Assembly (NCBI RefSeq): GCF_000499385.1
Contig: NW_013651869.1
Coordinates: 1 to 11,103 of the forward strand
DNA from: Eimeria necatrix
Taxonomy: Eukaryota; Apicomplexa; Conoidasida; Eucoccidiorida; Eimeriidae
Direction: 5' to 3'
DNA length: 11,103 nucleotides
The notes under the pieces are model-generated. The model saw only the letters and a list, made by a program, of their open reading frames with translations, was not told where the DNA came from and did not search any database. Position 1 is the first letter of the stretch, and each line of letters opens with the position of its first letter. The position numbers were made by a program, and so were the translations under genes. This document shows positions 1-8,496 of the stretch, piece by piece.

Positions 1-27
1 CAGCTTAGTCCAAGCAATCGCTTCATT

Positions 28-190
28 CCACACTGCCACAAAAGCACGGCCCTGAAACAAGCGACGTGCAGGACTCGCGTGCAGAAACCGCCTTCCGACG
101 ACAGCTGGCCTCAAAACAGAAAACAGTACTGGTCTCGAAATGCCAAGCTACACCACATGCTTCAACTCACCGGCTGCTCCAACAGCATGC
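28..190 (+). repeat. Dispersed/tandem repeat family 1, copy A
   Basis: This is the first of three related stretches. Positions 28-97 align without gaps to 1240-1309 with 57 of 70 bases identical by hand count. Positions 164-190 match 1378-1404 at 26 of 27 bases; the core reads GGCTGCTCCAACAGCATGC in both. The segment between the two blocks is much more diverged but almost the same length: the CACTGCCA and ACTCAC anchors are 134 bases apart here and 136 in copy B. The copy may begin upstream of the window. No coding function is evident, although an ATG-started frame at 140-643 overlaps its right part. I read it as an old repeat copy; the family is not recognised. Confidence 0.75.
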
Positions 191-1239
191 AGCGTGGTGC
201 GTCTCCCGCTAGCACCGTCGACGATCAGCGCTTCAGCAACTCTGCTCATGCTACAAAATAAAGAGCACTCAGGCCCGCGCCGAGATACTCCATTTCCCTG
301 CGCCATGCAGGGTGCGACCACATCCACCTCACGACCCGTGGACTGCGTGCCCAACGATCACGCTGCTTCACCTCTGCTCTGTTCTTGTAGTGTCGCTCTG
401 TATCGGCGCACCCGTTCGATCACTCGCGGGGAGGCTCCTAAACGCCGTTCCGCCTGTCATAGAGACGAAACCCAAAACACATCACATATGCTGCCCAATC
501 GCGTCCTGCAAGGCCGGGAGCAGGACTCGGCAAAATGCTTCACGCGCCTCAGCCTACAGAGCCTGCTGACCCATTCTGCCGAGCTCCTCTCAGCCTTCAA
601 CACACGCCACGTGGTGGCATTCGTATGCCCCAAGCACACATAGACAACGTCACTTGTCATTACGTCGATGGTGCTGTTAGAAATAAGCGCGAACCTCAAG
701 GTGCTGAAACATACCTGTCACGGAATCGCAGGATCTAGAGGCCACGGATGCAGCCTAGTGCATGGGCACATTAAGCGCTTTCTTCACCAGTCCAGTTTCC
801 CTGCAGTCCCAGGCTCGGCGACAGCCAACGCGTTCCCATATTTACACCCCACAAAAGAAGCGCGCGGCGCTTCAGCAAGCCCTCCAGAAACAGGACAGTA
901 CAACAAACGAGAACGGCCGCGCGCCAACCCGCATTCGCAGATGAAGCTGTTGAAGGGTCCCTATGTGACATCAAAGCTCTACACGTAACACACGTACAGG
1001 TTGATGAATCCAGCACGTGTTCGCACCGAAAAGCAGGGCTGCTCTCGTGTCAAGATCGACGGATCAGAATTTTATTTTATCGACAGTTAATGCTTGGCAG
1101 TGTGCTGATATTAACGCAGTATGCAAGTGTCAAGGCATCCTGAGCATCTGTACCAAGTAGCTCCAGACAGTCCCCCAGTGGCCTTAGTTTACTGTAGGAA
1201 TCATTGCCGTTGTGTTAAAGCTCCAGTTCTTGTTTTAAA
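191..1239. other. Non-coding stretch between repeat copies A and B
   Basis: Frames here overlap on both strands (for example plus 140-643 and 668-988, minus 457-699), and none has a recognisable domain. The left part is C-rich and CpG-containing, which depletes stop codons and explains the longer frames. A 7-bp inverted repeat (857-863 with 867-873, 3-nt loop) is of the size expected by chance. The part after about 1060 becomes A+T-richer. I see no gene, promoter or RNA. Confidence 0.5.
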
Positions 1240-1404
1240 CCACACTGCCACAATAGCACGTCCCTGAAATAAGCGCTCTGCACGACTCGCATGCGCAAAC
1301 AACCCTCCGGAAGAAGCTCGGCCCAAATCACCCCAAGTAGCGTTATGACGGATACGACGAACGGCGCTTCATCCGTCAACTCACAGGCTGCTCCAACAGC
1401 ATGC
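1240..1404 (+). repeat. Dispersed/tandem repeat family 1, copy B
   Basis: This is the second copy, in the same orientation as copy A at an offset of 1212-1214 bases. It shares the CACTGCCACAA opening block (57 of 70 bases over 1240-1309) and the strongly conserved 27-base block at 1378-1404 (26 of 27). The two blocks evolve very differently from the sequence between them, which is unusual for neutral decay and could reflect gap placement or a constrained motif. Homology beyond 1404 is doubtful: GCTCATG occurs in both copies but at different distances (244-250 and 1438-1444). Confidence 0.75.
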
Positions 1405-2499
1405 AAACTTCCCAGCACTGTACGTTGCCTCCGTTGAGCTCATGTGCTTCACTGCCTTGTCCTCGTTTCGAAAAGGAAAAACGACAGCTATCTGATCCAC
1501 GCGCTCCATGTTCACGGAAAACAAACGACGGAAAATATCCAGCCGGTCCCCGAGGTGCACAAAGCTCAGTCATAATTTCTTCACATCAAACGCCCGTCCG
1601 TTGTGCAACGATGAAAAGCTCATTAATGTGTGGTCGTTCGCGCTCGTCGGTTGTCCCGGACCATCGATTAGAAAGTGTTCCTAGGATTCTCATCGGTGTT
1701 TATTCTGGCACAGGCACGCACACACATTATAGGTGCAGCAGCTCCATGTCGCCTGAGACCAGATAGAAAGGGGCGCAGTTTTCATCACAGCTGCGCATGG
1801 CTAATAAATGTGTCGTATTACCGCATCCATGGCGGCCAGGGAAAAGCAACGCGTGGATAAACGGCTGCACCACCATGGCAGGATTAGATTGCGCTCCACG
1901 TGCTCATACGTGGAAAACGCGGCCGTTGCACACGCGTGTCTGCACAGTGGTTGATACTCTTGTTTGCATTCAATGCAAGTCTTTTATGATATCCATGCTT
2001 CTGTCTGAGAAGTGTCCTAATCCTTCCTGGAAACTACTCCGGCTTTTCTTGGCGCGTAAGACGGATTCTGTGTGCAGGACGAATGCAGCATAAAGTGAGC
2101 CTATTCGGGCTCGCCCTTCGTCACAGGCCACTCCGTAGGGAATCTGCGCCTAATGAGAAGAGCACGTGGCGTTCTTGTGTGAACCTTAGAGACACAAAAA
2201 AATGTGTGAAGCCAGTGATTAAAAGGGCCGTGCCCACAGGTATGCTGGAGGATTATGCGTAACGTCAAATATTTACACTTAGCACGCGTAATAACGGCAG
2301 AAGCACACCGTATGATATCATCAGAGTTCAGAGGTTCGTCCGCGGCGACGTGTGGCCTTGCAATCCAGCGTGGCTGCCTACTACCCGCGAGAAGACTGTT
2401 TTCTAGAAGGCCATACAGACGCATTCGGCTTAAATTGCGCTAACGAAACATAGGCAAGCGGAGACGTTTAACTAAACTTTGAACAATGGCTTTAATTAG
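1405..2499. other. Non-coding stretch between repeat copies B and C
   Basis: Several frames of 60-121 codons exist on both strands (plus 1401-1766 and 1797-2093, minus 2101-2424), but they overlap and show no family motif. The 98-codon plus frame at 1797-2093 is Cys-rich without regular zinc-finger spacing. There is a 15-base dyad, TTGCATT-C-AATGCAA, at 1964-1978, and a 10-base palindrome, ACACGCGTGT, at 1930-1939. Dyads of this size are expected a few times by chance in 11 kb. I see nothing else. Confidence 0.5.
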
Positions 2500-2662
2500 C
2501 ACTGCCATAAGGACATTCCGATGAAGTAGCCGCCATGCAGTACTGATGCGTAAAATGTTCCTTAAAGCTGGTTGAGCCTACGACAGAAGAATGTCATACC
2601 AGACTGGACTAACCGCATATCATCGTGTGACTCACAGGCTGTGCTCAAAGAGGCACCACTTG
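2500..2662 (+). repeat. Degenerate third copy of repeat family 1 (copy C)
   Basis: From 2500 the sequence aligns to copy B from 1243 with 29 of 46 bases identical without gaps, including CACTGCCA at the start. After a 2-base gap, ATGCG and AAA follow in register. The second anchor, ACTCACAGGCT, is exact at 2630-2640 and lies 130 bases from the first (134 in A, 136 in B). The agreement in spacing is the main reason to call this a real copy. The downstream edge is uncertain. B-to-C spacing is about 1257 bases against 1212 for A-to-B. Confidence 0.5.
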
Positions 2663-4881
2663 TTTATTGCTTGATTGTTACCACCCTGGATTTTGACTGC
2701 TTAGCTGCCATTCAGTGCGGTCCAGAAAAGTAGAACCAGCAGCTCTCCAATGAGTCATGGAAAGCGTGAGCAGACCTACTTCCCGTCCCGTGGCCGATGT
2801 GTTGGACAACTATGTTTATGTTCTGCGCCTTTCTCAGAACCCAGAACGTTGCCTCGTACTGCGTTGTACTATTCGTAGCGTCTTACACGCGGCACTCCGT
2901 GGCATGAGAAGGCATTTAATCGTGCATGCAGTCGGCACCGGATACTGAATGGTTCTTGCGATGTGGTGCACTCGAGGAATGCCATACCAGTATAAGCCCA
3001 AATCGACAACAATAAGTACATTCTACCTTCCCTTGAAGAGATGTGTGAGGCTAGGCTATATATTATTTGCTGTCATCAGCAAGATGCTCAAATCCTCGCC
3101 GTGCACAAGTACATTGGAAAGATTCCGCCTGAAGGCCAGACGTACTAACTACAGAATGCTCCGTAGCACTTTTAACTGATGCACTATAAATTCCTCCATC
3201 ACTTCACCCTAACAAAAGTGGCTGTTGATTGCTGCACAGCGGAGGTTCATTCAGAATCCGTCCTTCGTGCTCACTGCGTGCGCCCTTGTCGAAAACCAAT
3301 GTCTGCAGCAACACCTCTTTGATGAGGCTATGATTATGTGTTGGCCATGCGTCGGTGCAATGCCTCAAAAGATGATGCTCTAGACAGATACTACACTCAG
3401 TGAGCTTCCTTTGTCGTCAACGCTAAATACGTCTTACGCCTTTAACCACGTTCCTACTACTGTGATTACCGGAAGACACGCAGAGCGCGAGAGTGCCATG
3501 CCGTGGGGATGCCATGGCAGATACACCTCTTGTTTATGCCATTAATGCTGAAATAAACGAGAATCTCGCTACTGCATTTTGCTCCCAAATGTGCGAACAC
3601 TCAGGATCATCGCCATGCAAAACGCCTGCGTACACTCCTGTGAACACCACAAATACACACACGAAACGCTGGTAGTAGGACTGCCACAATGTAACTTCAC
3701 ACTTCTATGCAGACCACCTGCAGGTCACCTAAGTATCTGCACTGCCACGGAATCGTGAACAATTTCTGCTCAACTATGTGTGCTGTTTGTGCTCATAAGT
3801 TTGAAAACAGATGAATCTTATGCCGATTACACTGCCGCGTATTGCCACTGCACGTCAGCTCAAGGAAAGCGTATTATTTAACATAGCGTGCTGTTTTCTA
3901 TGACGGCAGATTCGTTTGCCTGCCCACGTAACTTTCTTAGTCACTTCCTGCAATTACATCTGCAAATTATTCAAATGTAGCCCACCCCAGAAAGTGCATG
4001 TTTTATCCAACTGCCTGCTGTCAAGGCCGGCGAGCCGTATATGCAGCAGCCTCAATGCGCTGCACAATGCCACACCCTAAGAAACATTCAATTTTTCCTG
4101 CATACTTTTGTAGTGCAAATGCAGATCCTTGGGAACTCCAACGAGGTACGACACCGAAGTTTAGAAGGCTTTGATATTTGAATTGTGACACGATGTAGAA
4201 GCTTGTGATAATAAAGCCTCTTTTAATGCATTCGCACTAGGATGCTTTTGCATCTGCTAGGCCACGACAGCTCATACTGGTTTGCTGGTCACTGTGCCAT
4301 GTAAAGATGTTCGGCTGCTGCATCGGATCTTTGTGTGAGGAGTCGTTAGACATGTAATGCCACGGATGAGTCCTCGACATCCAAAAAGATGAACGTGCTG
4401 AAAGCCTTATCTTTGCTTTCAGTGGAAGGAAACTATCATGGCAATTTCCATGGACAAATTTGCCCTGCTTTTCCTGAATCGAGCACGCAAACTGAGATCA
4501 GCACAGGCTGCGTGCGTCCATAACATTGTAAGTACATTGCAGGCGCACAAGCTATGTTTAGCAACAAAACATCAGCAATAATCCAGGTGTTAAGCCCTTG
4601 CCGATGCGTCGAATCCATATACGGCAGGGTGCCAAAATATGCAACAAAAGGCCGACGGAAGGCCGTGTGAAAAATACCGCATGTCCCCCGCGTCCACATA
4701 TTGTGTGACAGTCAAACGTGCACTCGTAGAGCTCTATTTAATGAAGGCACTGGATATTCATAAATGCCGTGTGCGACAGTCACACTAATCCCACCAGTCC
4801 GAAAGCACAGGCCCTCCACTTCAGGCTCCTCGGTTTCCTCTCAAGGACACAAATATGCGCAGGTAGGCAGCAAAAGGCTGA
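2663..4881. other. Non-coding, A+T-richer stretch
   Basis: No frame exceeds 87 codons and none has a recognisable domain. An AATAAA hexamer lies at 4210-4215 in a locally T-rich setting (4201-4260: A14 C12 G12 T22), but such hexamers occur elsewhere in the window without genes. A possible fourth family-1 remnant begins with CACTGCCA at 3740, about 1240 bases after copy C. Its downstream alignment is weak, so it is not called. I see no promoter, RNA gene or mobile element end. Confidence 0.5.
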
Positions 4882-5130
4882 GTAACAGTGCTCAACAAGC
4901 GCAGCAACTACCCGGAGGCTGTCATGCAAACACCAGCACTGTCAGAATGCCTTGAAGTATTCTGTGACAAATTCTGTTCTGACCAAATAGCATTTGCGCG
5001 AAGTAGAAATAAACAGGCCTTTCCTCAAGTCCTGAATGACGGGAAGCCTGTGTATATGCTTACACTAACCACGAACCCTATGGCAAGTCTGCTTACAGTA
5101 ATCATATCTGTTGTTGCTTTTCTGCTGTAA
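4882..5130 (+). other. Open frame with a faint piggyBac-like patch
   Basis: This is an open frame of 82 codons before its stop, without a clear ATG start near its left end; the first in-frame start-like codon is GTG at 4888. Counting from 4888, residues 18-44 contain LxxxLxVFxxxFxSDxI and then NKxA. That order resembles the start of the piggyBac transposase domain, where an F/L-rich helix with a D-I pair is followed by a TNxYA motif. Cysteines replace several expected aromatic residues and the T and Y are missing. The frame ends in a hydrophobic run (residues about 65-80). No catalytic aspartates can be placed. It could equally be chance, and no function is claimed. Confidence 0.12.
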
Positions 5131-5451
5131 GCCACTAGGCAAGCTACCTGCGCCTTCAAGAGGAATCTAAACACCTAGGCAGTTTTCCACGGCAAGCCTC
5201 AAAACATATTCTACACTTTGCACCACGCTGGCTGCACACCTACTTTCTTCGTGGTTTTACAAAGTTACTGGGTCACACTGGTGCAAGTGCATAGTGTGTC
5301 TTTGGCCCTATAGAATATACGTCACCGAATGCTCGTATCTGGATGACCTTCGTCACGGCTATTCAAGAGGTGTCATAATACAATAAGGCACCTGAGAAGC
5401 GAAGGCACACCGAACAAACATAACCTGTCAACTAAGGAAAGAATACTTGCA
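5131..5451. other. Non-coding spacer
   Basis: This 321-base stretch shows no frame, repeat or RNA signal that I can support. It lies between the piggyBac-like and SANT-like patches. Confidence 0.4.
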
Positions 5452-5604
5452 ATGGCGGCTGAGAAGTGCTATGCTACGCCACAGTTTTGTGTCTGCGCCA
5501 AGAAGAAGGTACATGGAAATCATATTAGCGGATGGACGGAAGAAGAAGAGTTATGTGTGGCTAACCTCGTCCAAGTGGACGCAACATCAAAGTTTAATCG
5601 CTGA
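5452..5604 (+). pseudogene. Short frame with truncated Myb/SANT-like start
   Basis: A 50-codon frame begins with ATG GCG GCT GAG (Met-Ala-Ala-Glu); the G at +4 is the favourable Kozak base. Residues 17-20 are basic (AKKK). Residues 28-40 read WTEEEELCVANLV, which resembles the first helix of a Myb/SANT domain, where a Trp is followed by an acidic run and hydrophobic positions. The stop (TGA, 5602-5604) comes after residue 50, before the second and third helices with their other conserved aromatic residues, and I cannot follow the domain in another frame. It may be a transposon-derived Myb/SANT scrap, a first exon or chance. An AAG|GTACAT sequence near 5508 could act as a splice donor, but I see no partner. 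Confidence 0.2.
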
Positions 5605-6276
5605 CCAAACAGCCACACCTGATCGAAAAATGACAATCCGGCATAAACAGCCGTCTGACGCACTGTGCTGCCGTAGCCAGGCAGCCACAATGAGCCAGAT
5701 GAGATGACCGTAGCTTTACACGAAAAGAAAGGTTACACGCTTTAGAGCTCAACTTACTCGCTGAGGTTTTATCAACAGCAGCTCTTGTTCAGTATGCTCC
5801 GGCAAACATCTCGCCGCTGCGCTGACGGACCCCACGGACCCCCCACGGACCTATTTGTCAATGCATAGCCTCCACAGTGAAATGATTCCACATCACAGGC
5901 ACATCGAAGAACCGCACTGATACACATTTTACCCCAATAGTCATTCTCAGAGCGAATGTATTGATTCAATGCTCCAAACAACACTTGAATGCAAGAAATC
6001 CTACAAACATGATATGCCGGCGTAAAAGCGATCAGTACAACAGCATTCGTTCCATGTGCCTCGAGCCGCTTAGTGCTTTCCTGAATCAACAGCACGAGGC
6101 ATGATGACCTCCTCCTACTCACGCAAGCTTTTTAAATGAAGCCAAAAGCCATGGGGCCTTCGCATTTCCTGCAGGCTCCTTGGCCAATAAACGTTCTCCT
6201 CGATCAACGGCGTGCTTGCCAGCACACTCCTGAAGAAGCCCAAAGGGGGTCACTCCCCATGTGCCCTGCATTCTAG
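5605..6276. other. Non-coding stretch with a short C-rich tandem repeat
   Basis: The longest frame is a minus-strand 116-codon frame at 5772-6122, Cys-rich and without a recognised domain. An AATAAA hexamer lies at 6186-6191, but no gene leads into it. The only local structure is the ACGGACC triplication listed separately. Confidence 0.4.
5825..5851 (+). repeat. Three-copy ACGGACC micro-tandem
   Basis: ACGGACC occurs at 5825-5831, 5834-5840 and 5845-5851, separated by two and four C residues. This looks like slippage in a C-rich run; no function is implied. Confidence 0.7.
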
Positions 6277-6582
6277 ACTGCGAAGCAGAATTTGTACTCG
6301 AGAATTGTAAAAGAAATTATGGCAGATCATGGAATAGGAAGGAACACCATCCGAGAGACGATACGTCGATACTTCGCAGGGCAAACATGCCATGCTCTGG
6401 ACAGGCTGAACTGTCAGATGGCGCCTACAAGCATACTGTCACATCTAAAAAATAAACACAAATGCAATAACGTGTATAACCAGATCTACTTCCCAGCATG
6501 TACATTCCTGTCCTGGTGGCTACCCTTAGTATGTAAACTAAGCGTCATAACGAAACGAACATGTTTGGACATGTATCACTGA
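6277..6582 (+). pseudogene. Open frame with HTH-like and BED-finger-like segments
   Basis: The frame is open for 101 codons; the first ATG is at 6319 (A at -3, G at +4), leaving 87 residues. Around that ATG the pattern IVKEIMADHGIGRNTI fits a helix-turn-helix: two short helices around a Gly, then R-N-T-I at the recognition helix, followed by basic residues (RR at 16-17). Residues 37-48 read TSILSHLKNKHK, much like the C-terminal half of a BED zinc finger (TS-x-L-x-x-HLK-x-KH), but no CxxC pair lies at the proper distance upstream; only single Cys at 24 and 32 are seen. The tail after residue 50 is hydrophobic and unlike either family. It could be a decayed DNA-transposon N-terminus. Chance is a serious alternative because frames of this length are expected several times here. 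Confidence 0.18.
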
Positions 6583-6702
6583 AGCATCTGTGGTGCCGAA
6601 ACGCACAGGCAAGAAAGTAGGACACAGCTCCACTTGACTTCATGCTGCGGCGCACTTTTTTCATCTCAAGTATACTTATCCAAAGAGGACCCGACCTCCC
6701 GT

Positions 6703-6729
6703 GCATTGCTAGCACGATGCTAGCAATGC
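6703..6729. repeat. Perfect 12-bp inverted repeat, 3-nt loop
   Basis: The left arm GCATTGCTAGCA (6703-6714) and right arm TGCTAGCAATGC (6718-6729) are exact reverse complements around CGA. The next outward bases (6702 and 6730, both T) do not pair. A dyad this long with a short loop is expected about 0.01 times in 11 kb of random DNA (my estimate, equal base use, loops up to ~15 nt). It ends one base before the repeat-family-2 block at 6731. It could be a transposon subterminal hairpin, a protein-binding dyad or a foldback scar. Confidence 0.85.
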
Positions 6730-6730
6730 T

Positions 6731-6818
6731 TCATCCTGAAACGCACGGTTTATATGGTACCATCACCCGACATTCCACCAGCTCCGCACACTCTGACTCA
6801 TCCTACGTTTCACTGTTG
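6731..6818 (+). repeat. Repeat family 2, copy 1
   Basis: This block aligns without any gap to 11002-11089: 62 of 88 bases are identical, including a perfect 16-base run, TCATCCTGAAACGCAC, at the start. Homology may continue to the right, but copy 2 reaches the window edge. To the left it is broken: TTGCTA (6707-6712 and 10979-10984) can be matched with a roughly 3-base length difference. The shared block is open in the same frame in both copies (it begins with a HPETH peptide), but a protein family is not recognised and the identity may be nucleotide-level only. Confidence 0.75.
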
Positions 6819-8110
6819 GCAAACAGCAACACAGCAAAGCCATTTGAGCCACTTGGACTAGAAGAAATAGGAAGGTGCAGGTTACCTAGCCATCCACCGC
6901 ATACGTATTATTGGAGATGCACAGCTTTCGCCAAAGCACCTCAATACAGATGAAAAACCCTTTCTCTATGACTTAACGAATGCTCTTGTGAACTGGCGAA
7001 TGGCCGAGTCAAGCCTCATAAACGCAAACAGGCATACTGCAATGCATGTTTTGACATTTAATTCAAACACTGATATGTATGCACTAGGCAATTTAACTGT
7101 TTCAAACCTGGATGATCGTGGGTACTGCTCATCTCCGAGCACACCAAACACGCCACTGGATCTTGGTGGTACAGAGACGAGACAGTGTCTCTGATATTAG
7201 AAGGGCACAAACGAATTGCAATGCACAATGTTTCTTATCCTAAACAACGCTACGTGAGAGACAAACTTCAAGGAAAACGAAACGATATCCTTTGGTGCGG
7301 CAGCCTCTGCAGAGCTAGCAAGACGGAACAAGCTGCAGCAACCCACTCACTTGCTGGAATGTCACAACGCAATCCGCAATAAAAGGTAGATTCCTGATTA
7401 ACGAACCAGCCAATGTGCTGTGGCTGCAAAGGGTCAGTGCAACTCAACTGGATGCACTGCCACACTAGACAAAGCAGATGCACTTTAGGAGTGAATGCAT
7501 GCTTTGGGCGTCGTACAGTCTTTCAAAAGGACACAGCTAGCTCTCCGTCGCAGGCATCTCACAACCGTGGCTCTCATCACCGGCAGACAGGAAAACACAG
7601 GAGGACCAACGCTATGCTTGCTGTGCCATGCAAAGGAACGCACATGCCTTGATGCACTGCGCAGACGACGTCATTAGCACTCGCCACATCCTCAAAATGC
7701 GTGCTTGGAACAGGCTGGCGACAAACACGAATGCCGGGTCTCGAGGCAGTCGCATGCCGCGAATCTATACAGTGCTTCACCAATTATAAGCGAGGCTCGT
7801 TGGCATACTCGTCGGTCGTTATCTATGCCAAAACACGCAAAGACGTCTTCGAAGCAAACCGGGAATCAGGCTCATCGACGTAACCAGTCCTGCCAAATTT
7901 GTGGAGATGATGGGAACACGCAACCCACTCCCCTGAAGTTCAAGAATCCTTCAATTTCATAAAAGCGCACTCGCGCGTTTATGAGATTGATGCGCAGAGT
8001 GAGGCATATGCGGCAGCTAGGCGTCACAGAGAAGCGGCGCTTTTGATCATTGCACCACAGCCCGGCAGGTCCGTGTATTACAAGGAATTTGTCTCTTTCG
8101 CTGCCCTGCT
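6819..8110. other. Non-coding stretch with overlapping open frames
   Basis: Plus-strand frames at 6871-7191 (107 codons, no early ATG), 7185-7382, 7413-7652, 7701-7883 and 7911-8135 run in different registers and overlap each other, with minus-strand frames on top. None carries a complete domain. A CADD tetrapeptide appears near 7660 in one frame but lacks any other reverse-transcriptase motif. I see no RNA gene or promoter. Confidence 0.4.
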
Positions 8111-8290
8111 GCGACGTCACAAACGTCGCGCTCGATAAACAGCTGTGTGTGTCTCAAGTGAAGCCGAAATTCCCTGAGTCCGCAGAAGCACGCGCAGCTG
8201 GTGGTAAACGTGCCGTCAACATATTGTCCAGGTTCGCCTTCACTGGCAAGCGCCACTCGCGTGTGCCTGGGTCACCCACGCACCAGGCGC

Positions 8291-8305
8291 GCTTATATTA
8301 TAAGC
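8291..8305. repeat. 15-base TATA-containing palindrome
   Basis: GCTTATA-T-TATAAGC is symmetric around a single T and reads TATAAG on both strands. It could act as a bidirectional TATA-like element, but no initiator or gene lies nearby, and 7-bp dyads are expected by chance in a window of this size. Confidence 0.5.
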
Positions 8306-8338
8306 CACAAGAAGGCAAAAACGCACCGTACTCAGCCC

Positions 8339-8390
8339 AGTCCTCGTTGCAAACGCCGAACGAGGACTTTGCGAGTCCTTCTCCGGACTC
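8339..8390. repeat. Cluster of overlapping inverted repeats
   Basis: A perfect 10-bp inverted repeat pairs AGTCCTCGTT (8339-8348) with AACGAGGACT (8359-8368) around a 10-base loop. AGGACT within its right arm (8363-8368) also pairs with AGTCCT at 8374-8379 (5-base loop). GAGTCC at 8373-8378 pairs in turn with GGACTC at 8385-8390 (6-base loop). The second pairing excludes the first and third, so a transcript could fold two ways. In this non-coding eukaryote-like setting there is no attenuator gene downstream, so function is unknown. Confidence 0.7.
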
Positions 8391-8496
8391 ATGCGCACAC
8401 TTAGTTCCGCATCATCAAATATAGAAAAACTGGCTGTCTACTGAAAACCAAACATTCGTCTTTTTCATGCAAAGGCCAGGTAATCTGAGAAGCAAA

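Noticed and set aside
414..420. GTTCGAT resembling a tRNA B box
   Set aside because: No A box at a usable distance upstream and the flanking bases do not form a T stem.
140..643. Longest frame in the window, 167 codons from an ATG
   Set aside because: By my estimate about 0.3 frames this long are expected by chance. It overlaps other open frames on both strands, crosses repeat copy A, and has no domain or protein-like composition.
4210..4215. AATAAA hexamers (also 255-260, 6186-6191, 10403-10408) as poly(A) signals
   Set aside because: Six-base matches occur several times by chance in 11 kb and none follows a supported gene.
6871..7191. 107-codon plus frame without an early ATG
   Set aside because: Several frames this long are expected by chance. 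It has no recognisable motif and overlaps other frames.
7640..7700. CADD tetrapeptide in a plus frame, recalling the reverse-transcriptase FADD box
   Set aside because: It is an isolated four-residue match. None of the flanking RT motifs can be placed in the frame and a stop lies about 40 codons later.
8111..8129. 7-bp hairpin GCGACGT / ACGTCGC and other 7-8 bp dyads (857-873, 9449-9466)
   Set aside because: Roughly seven such 7-bp dyads are expected by chance in this window, so individually they carry no weight.
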